From assembly GCF_016909175.1 (NCBI RefSeq), contig NZ_JAFBFI010000001.1:372001-436000 (forward strand): DNA of 64,000 bases, in the 5' to 3' direction. Positions 60,841-64,000 of this stretch are shown here, piece by piece. Within the stretch, counting starts at the first letter, position 1. The number at the start of each line of letters is the position of its first letter. This DNA is from Peribacillus deserti (lineage in GTDB: Bacteria; Bacillota; Bacilli; Bacillales; DSM-1321). The position numbers were made by a program, and so were the translations under genes. The notes under the pieces are model-generated. The model made no database searches and was not told where the DNA came from. It saw only the letters and a program-made list of their open reading frames with translations.

Positions 60841-63219
60841 ATGGATGAAATTATCCGGCAACATGTAGAACGCCTGCTAGAGCATATGAAAGAAAGCAGT
60901 TATAAACCATTAACAGTCCAAGAATTAGAAGAAGCATTTGGCATTACTGATTCCTCCGAATTTAAAGACTTTGTAAAAGCGCTTGTGCATATGGAAGAAA
61001 AGGTCCTTGTTGTAAGAACACGAAATAATAGATACGGGCTCCCTGAAAAAATGAACTTGGTCCGCGGGAAATTAACAGGCCATGCGAAGGGCTTTGCGTT
61101 TGTTGTTCCAGATGAGCCAGGTATGGATGATATCTTTATCCCCCCGAGCGAGACAAAGAATGCCATGCATGGCGACATAGTCCTTGCAAGGGTCTCTGAA
61201 GAAAAGTCAGGGGCGCGCAGGGAAGGTACCATTGAGAAAATAGTGGAACGCGGCATACACGAAGTCGTAGGTACATACACAGAAAGCAAAAGCTTCGGTT
61301 TTGTAATTGCAGATGATAAAAAAATAGCTAATGATATCTTTATACCTAAAGGCGCTTCCATGGGTGCCGTTGAAGGCCATAAGGTTGTAGTTAAATTGGT
61401 ATCCTATCCGCAGGGAGGGCTTAGTGCAGAAGGAGAAGTCATTGAAATACTCGGTCATAAAAATGATCCGGGTGTAGATATTCTCTCTGTCATCCACAAG
61501 CACGGGATCGCTGTTCCATTCCCTGATGATGTAATCGAACAGGCGAATAGTGTACCGGACACAATCGATGAGAGTCAGCTTGAAAACCGCCGTGACCTTC
61601 GTGACCAGACCATCGTCACAATTGATGGTGCAGACGCTAAGGATTTGGATGATGCTGTAACTGTGACCCGTCTGGATAATGGCAACTATAAATTGGGTGT
61701 CCATATTGCTGATGTAAGTTATTATGTCACGGAAGGATCTCCAATTGATGTAGAAGCGGCTGACCGCGGGACAAGCGTTTATCTGGTTGACCGTGTTATC
61801 CCTATGATTCCTCACCGGCTGTCCAATGGGATCTGCTCGCTGAATCCGAAGGTTAACCGCTTTACATTATCCTGTGATATGGAAATTGATGCTGAAGGAA
61901 CTGTTGTTAAGCACGAAATTTTCCAGAGTGTGATTAAAACAACTGAAAGAATGACGTATTCTGATGTAAATAAAATTCTAGTGGATAAAGATGAAGAGCT
62001 TCGCAGCCGTTATGAGCCGCTTGTGCCTATGTTTGAAGATATGGAAGAACTGGCGCAGGTTTTAAGAAACAAACGGATGAAACGCGGTGCGATTGACTTT
62101 GACTTTAAAGAGGCTAAGGTTCTCGTTGATGAAGAGGGTCATCCGACTGAAGTGGTTCTTCGCGAGCGATCAGTGGCAGAAAAGCTGATTGAAGAATTTA
62201 TGCTAGTAGCCAATGAAACGGTAGCCGAGCATTTCCATTGGATGGACGTTCCGTTCATATACCGTATCCATGAAGATCCTAAAGAAGATAAACTTAGACG
62301 GTTCTTTGAGTTCATCACAAATTTTGGCTATATCGTAAAAGGAAGTGCCAATTCAATCCACCCGCGTGCGCTTCAGGAAATAATTGAAGCGGTAGAAGGA
62401 AAGCCAGAGGAAATGGTCATATCAACTGTTATGCTTCGTTCCATGCAGCAGGCGAAATATGATCCGGAAAGTCTAGGGCATTTTGGTTTATCAGCCGATT
62501 ATTATACTCATTTCACATCTCCAATCCGCCGTTATCCGGATTTAATTGTTCACCGATTGATCCGAACATACCTGATTGAAGGGAAACTCGATGCGCAGAC
62601 AAGAGCCAAATGGGGAACTATGCTGCCGGAAATTGCTAAGCATACCTCTGAAAGAGAACGCCGGGCAGTTGATGCTGAGCGGGAGACAGACGACCTGAAA
62701 AAAGCCGAATTTATGATGGATAAAATTGGTGAAGAGTATGATGGAATTATTGGCTCTGTAACCAGCTTTGGTATGTTTGTGGAACTTTCAAATACAATTG
62801 AAGGACTTGTCCATGTAAGTGTGATGAATGACGATTACTACCGTTTTGATGACCGCCATCTTGCCATGATCGGCGAACGAACCGGGAAAGTATTCCGTAT
62901 TGGCGACGAAATAACCATTCGTGTTTCGAACGTTAACAAAGATGAAAGAGCCATCGACTTTGAAATCGTCGGCATGAAAAACAACCGCCAGAATGAGACT
63001 GGAGAAAAAAGAGTCTTTAAAACATCTGCAGGCGGACGCCGAAAAGATGATAAGGGCGGGCCAGGAAAAAGCGGCCAAGGCGGTCAAGGCGGATCTCAAG
63101 GACGCCGGGGAGGAAAAAGCGAAAAACCTGGAGCTGGAAGTTCGGACAGCAAGCCTCGCCGCAAGAAGAAATTCTTTGAGAACGCACCTGCTGCTAAGCG
63201 TAAAAAGAAGAAGAGATAA
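60841..63219 (+). CDS. rnr: Ribonuclease R
   Basis: A 792-residue 3'-5' exoribonuclease. Order: N-terminal helix-turn-helix (1-70), two cold-shock domains (about 70-225), RNB catalytic domain ([20 protein letters not shown], with the acidic metal ligands), S1 domain near 635-715 ([20 protein letters not shown]), and a Lys/Gly/Arg-rich tail ([18 protein letters not shown]). It digests structured RNA and acts with SmpB/tmRNA on non-stop mRNA, whose genes follow. ATG at 60841 with AAGGAGGG upstream. Confidence 0.96.
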   Translation: MDEIIRQHVERLLEHMKESSYKPLTVQELEEAFGITDSSEFKDFVKALVHMEEKVLVVRTRNNRYGLPEKMNLVRGKLTGHAKGFAFVVPDEPGMDDIFIPPSETKNAMHGDIVLARVSEEKSGARREGTIEKIVERGIHEVVGTYTESKSFGFVIADDKKIANDIFIPKGASMGAVEGHKVVVKLVSYPQGGLSAEGEVIEILGHKNDPGVDILSVIHKHGIAVPFPDDVIEQANSVPDTIDESQLENRRDLRDQTIVTIDGADAKDLDDAVTVTRLDNGNYKLGVHIADVSYYVTEGSPIDVEAADRGTSVYLVDRVIPMIPHRLSNGICSLNPKVNRFTLSCDMEIDAEGTVVKHEIFQSVIKTTERMTYSDVNKILVDKDEELRSRYEPLVPMFEDMEELAQVLRNKRMKRGAIDFDFKEAKVLVDEEGHPTEVVLRERSVAEKLIEEFMLVANETVAEHFHWMDVPFIYRIHEDPKEDKLRRFFEFITNFGYIVKGSANSIHPRALQEIIEAVEGKPEEMVISTVMLRSMQQAKYDPESLGHFGLSADYYTHFTSPIRRYPDLIVHRLIRTYLIEGKLDAQTRAKWGTMLPEIAKHTSERERRAVDAERETDDLKKAEFMMDKIGEEYDGIIGSVTSFGMFVELSNTIEGLVHVSVMNDDYYRFDDRHLAMIGERTGKVFRIGDEITIRVSNVNKDERAIDFEIVGMKNNRQNETGEKRVFKTSAGGRRKDDKGGPGKSGQGGQGGSQGRRGGKSEKPGAGSSDSKPRRKKKFFENAPAAKRKKKKR

Positions 63220-63229
63220 AAGCAGTGGG

Positions 63230-63262
63230 AAAGGGAGCCTTCGTCAGGCTCTCTTTCTTTCC
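63230..63262 (+). terminator. Terminator between rnr and smpB
   Basis: AAAGGGAGCCT-tcgtc-AGGCTCTCTTT followed by CTTT. Confidence 0.75.
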
Positions 63263-63356
63263 AAAAAACCACTGTTTGAACAACAGATCTATTTTTGGTA
63301 CAATTTTTGGATAGACAATAGAGATAATGATTTTTTTAGCCGAGGGGAGAAACGTT

Positions 63357-63824
63357 ATGCCAAAGGGTACAGGAAAGCTTATTTCCAACAATAAAAAAGC
63401 ATATCATGATTATTTTATAGAAGAAACATACGAGTCAGGTATCGTTCTGCAGGGTACAGAAATTAAATCTATAAGAGCCGGAAAAGTAAACCTTAAGGAT
63501 TCGTACGCGCGTATCCAAAATGGGGAAATGTATTTATACAGCATGCATATCAGCCCTTATGAGCAGGGAAACCGCCATAATCACGAACCGGAACGGCCGC
63601 GGAAGCTGCTCCTCCATAAGCGTGAAATTGATAAGCTGTTTGGAGAGACAAAAGAGCAGGGCTATGCGCTGGTACCATTGAAGGTATACTTGAAAAATGG
63701 ATTCGCAAAGGTTTTAATCGGACTGGGCAAGGGTAAAAAGCAATATGACAAGCGTGAGGACCTGAAGAAAAAAGAGGCCAAGCGTGAAATTGAGCGTGCT
63801 TTCCGCGACCGCCAGAAAATGTAG
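63357..63824 (+). CDS. smpB: SsrA-binding protein SmpB
   Basis: A 155-residue OB-fold protein that carries tmRNA to stalled ribosomes. Conserved [40 protein letters not shown] and the basic C-terminal helix [18 protein letters not shown] that mimics a codon-anticodon pair. ATG at 63357 with GAGGGGAGA upstream. The tmRNA gene starts 130 bp downstream. Confidence 0.96.
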   Translation: MPKGTGKLISNNKKAYHDYFIEETYESGIVLQGTEIKSIRAGKVNLKDSYARIQNGEMYLYSMHISPYEQGNRHNHEPERPRKLLLHKREIDKLFGETKEQGYALVPLKVYLKNGFAKVLIGLGKGKKQYDKREDLKKKEAKREIERAFRDRQKM

Positions 63825-63953
63825 CACAGCAGTTGGAGGCAGGAAGTGGATATAGCATTTTCCCGCTAATTATGCTATACTACCTAATGTAGCACATAAC
63901 AATTGAATAAGCAGATAAGCTGATTTATTCTCTCGTACGTTTTCTTATATCAT

Positions 63954-64000
63954 GGGGACGCTACGGATTCGACAGGGATAGTTCGAGCTTAGGTTGCGAG
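63954..64000 (+). ncRNA. ssrA: tmRNA, 5' end only
   Basis: GGGGACGCTACGGATTCGAC followed by AGGGATAGTTCGAGC is the conserved 5' part of tmRNA. The window ends inside the molecule, so the tag frame and 3' end are not visible. Candidate promoters are TATACT at 63876 and TTGAAT-N17-TATTCT at 63903-63931. Confidence 0.93.

Noticed and set aside
62993-63394. 133-codon open frame overlapping rnr and smpB
   Set aside because: A shadow in another frame of the Lys/Gly-rich rnr tail, without a binding site.

Overview
The window is chromosomal DNA from a low-GC, spore-forming Bacillaceae species; the genus cannot be fixed from the sequence alone. Gene order closely follows the B. subtilis region around csbA-uvrBA, yvlABCD, nagAB/hprK-lgt-yvoD-ppaX-yvoF, the his operon-yvcD-trxB, yvcIJKL-crh, clpP, sigL, cggR-gapA-pgk-tpiA-gpmI-eno and secG-est-rnr-smpB-ssrA. 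Typical Bacillus control sites sit where expected: a CggR double operator before cggR, a CtsR box before clpP, a perfect CcpA cre site before rpoN, a SigmaW promoter before yvlABCD, an Spx-type promoter before trxB and a LexA-like box before uvrB.

Layout. 1-5.1 kb: end of a chemoreceptor gene, an ABC permease with two fused permease domains, the wreck of a second permease, a Nudix hydrolase and a 51-residue small protein. 5.2-15.6 kb: MerR regulator, CNNM/CorC transporter, Mn catalase, aldo-keto reductase, PLP enzyme of sulfur amino-acid metabolism, a secreted M23 peptidase with a CwlO-like coiled coil, a frameshifted DinB-like gene, a Spo0E-like phosphatase and a three-gene polar amino-acid ABC operon. 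15.6-25 kb: secreted nuclease, csbA, uvrBA, yvlABCD. 25-33 kb: sporulation-type amidase, nagAB, and the hprK-lgt-yvoD-ppaX-yvoF operon. 33.7-42.2 kb: hisZGDBHAFI and yvcD. 42.5-48.3 kb: trxB, yvcI-rapZ-yvcK-whiA-crh, clpP. 48.5-64 kb: tRNA-Arg, rpoN, glycolytic operon, secG, est, rnr, smpB and the start of tmRNA.

The coding part is mostly conserved. The unusual content lies between genes. (1) At least seven MITE-like elements of about 180-440 bp (families A and B) start with GGCT-type inverted ends. Four carry exact or nearly exact 8-bp AT-rich target duplications, which points to mobilisation by an ISL3-type transposase. They split nagA from nagB and hisG from hisD, and one landed on the stop codon of yvcD. 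(2) The long A elements carry a nested hairpin module that also occurs twice outside MITEs. Its helices show compensatory base changes between copies, so it may be a structured RNA. (3) Three intergenic arrays repeat three different short words at the same 20-21 bp pitch (two helical turns). I cannot assign them to a known element class. (4) A palindrome TGGGGACTGTCCCCA recurs, once serving as the his-operon terminator.

Functionally, HprK and Crh link to CcpA control. CggR controls lower glycolysis, YvcK and RapZ-like YvcJ belong to cell-envelope/carbon homeostasis, and RNase R, SmpB and tmRNA form the ribosome-rescue set.
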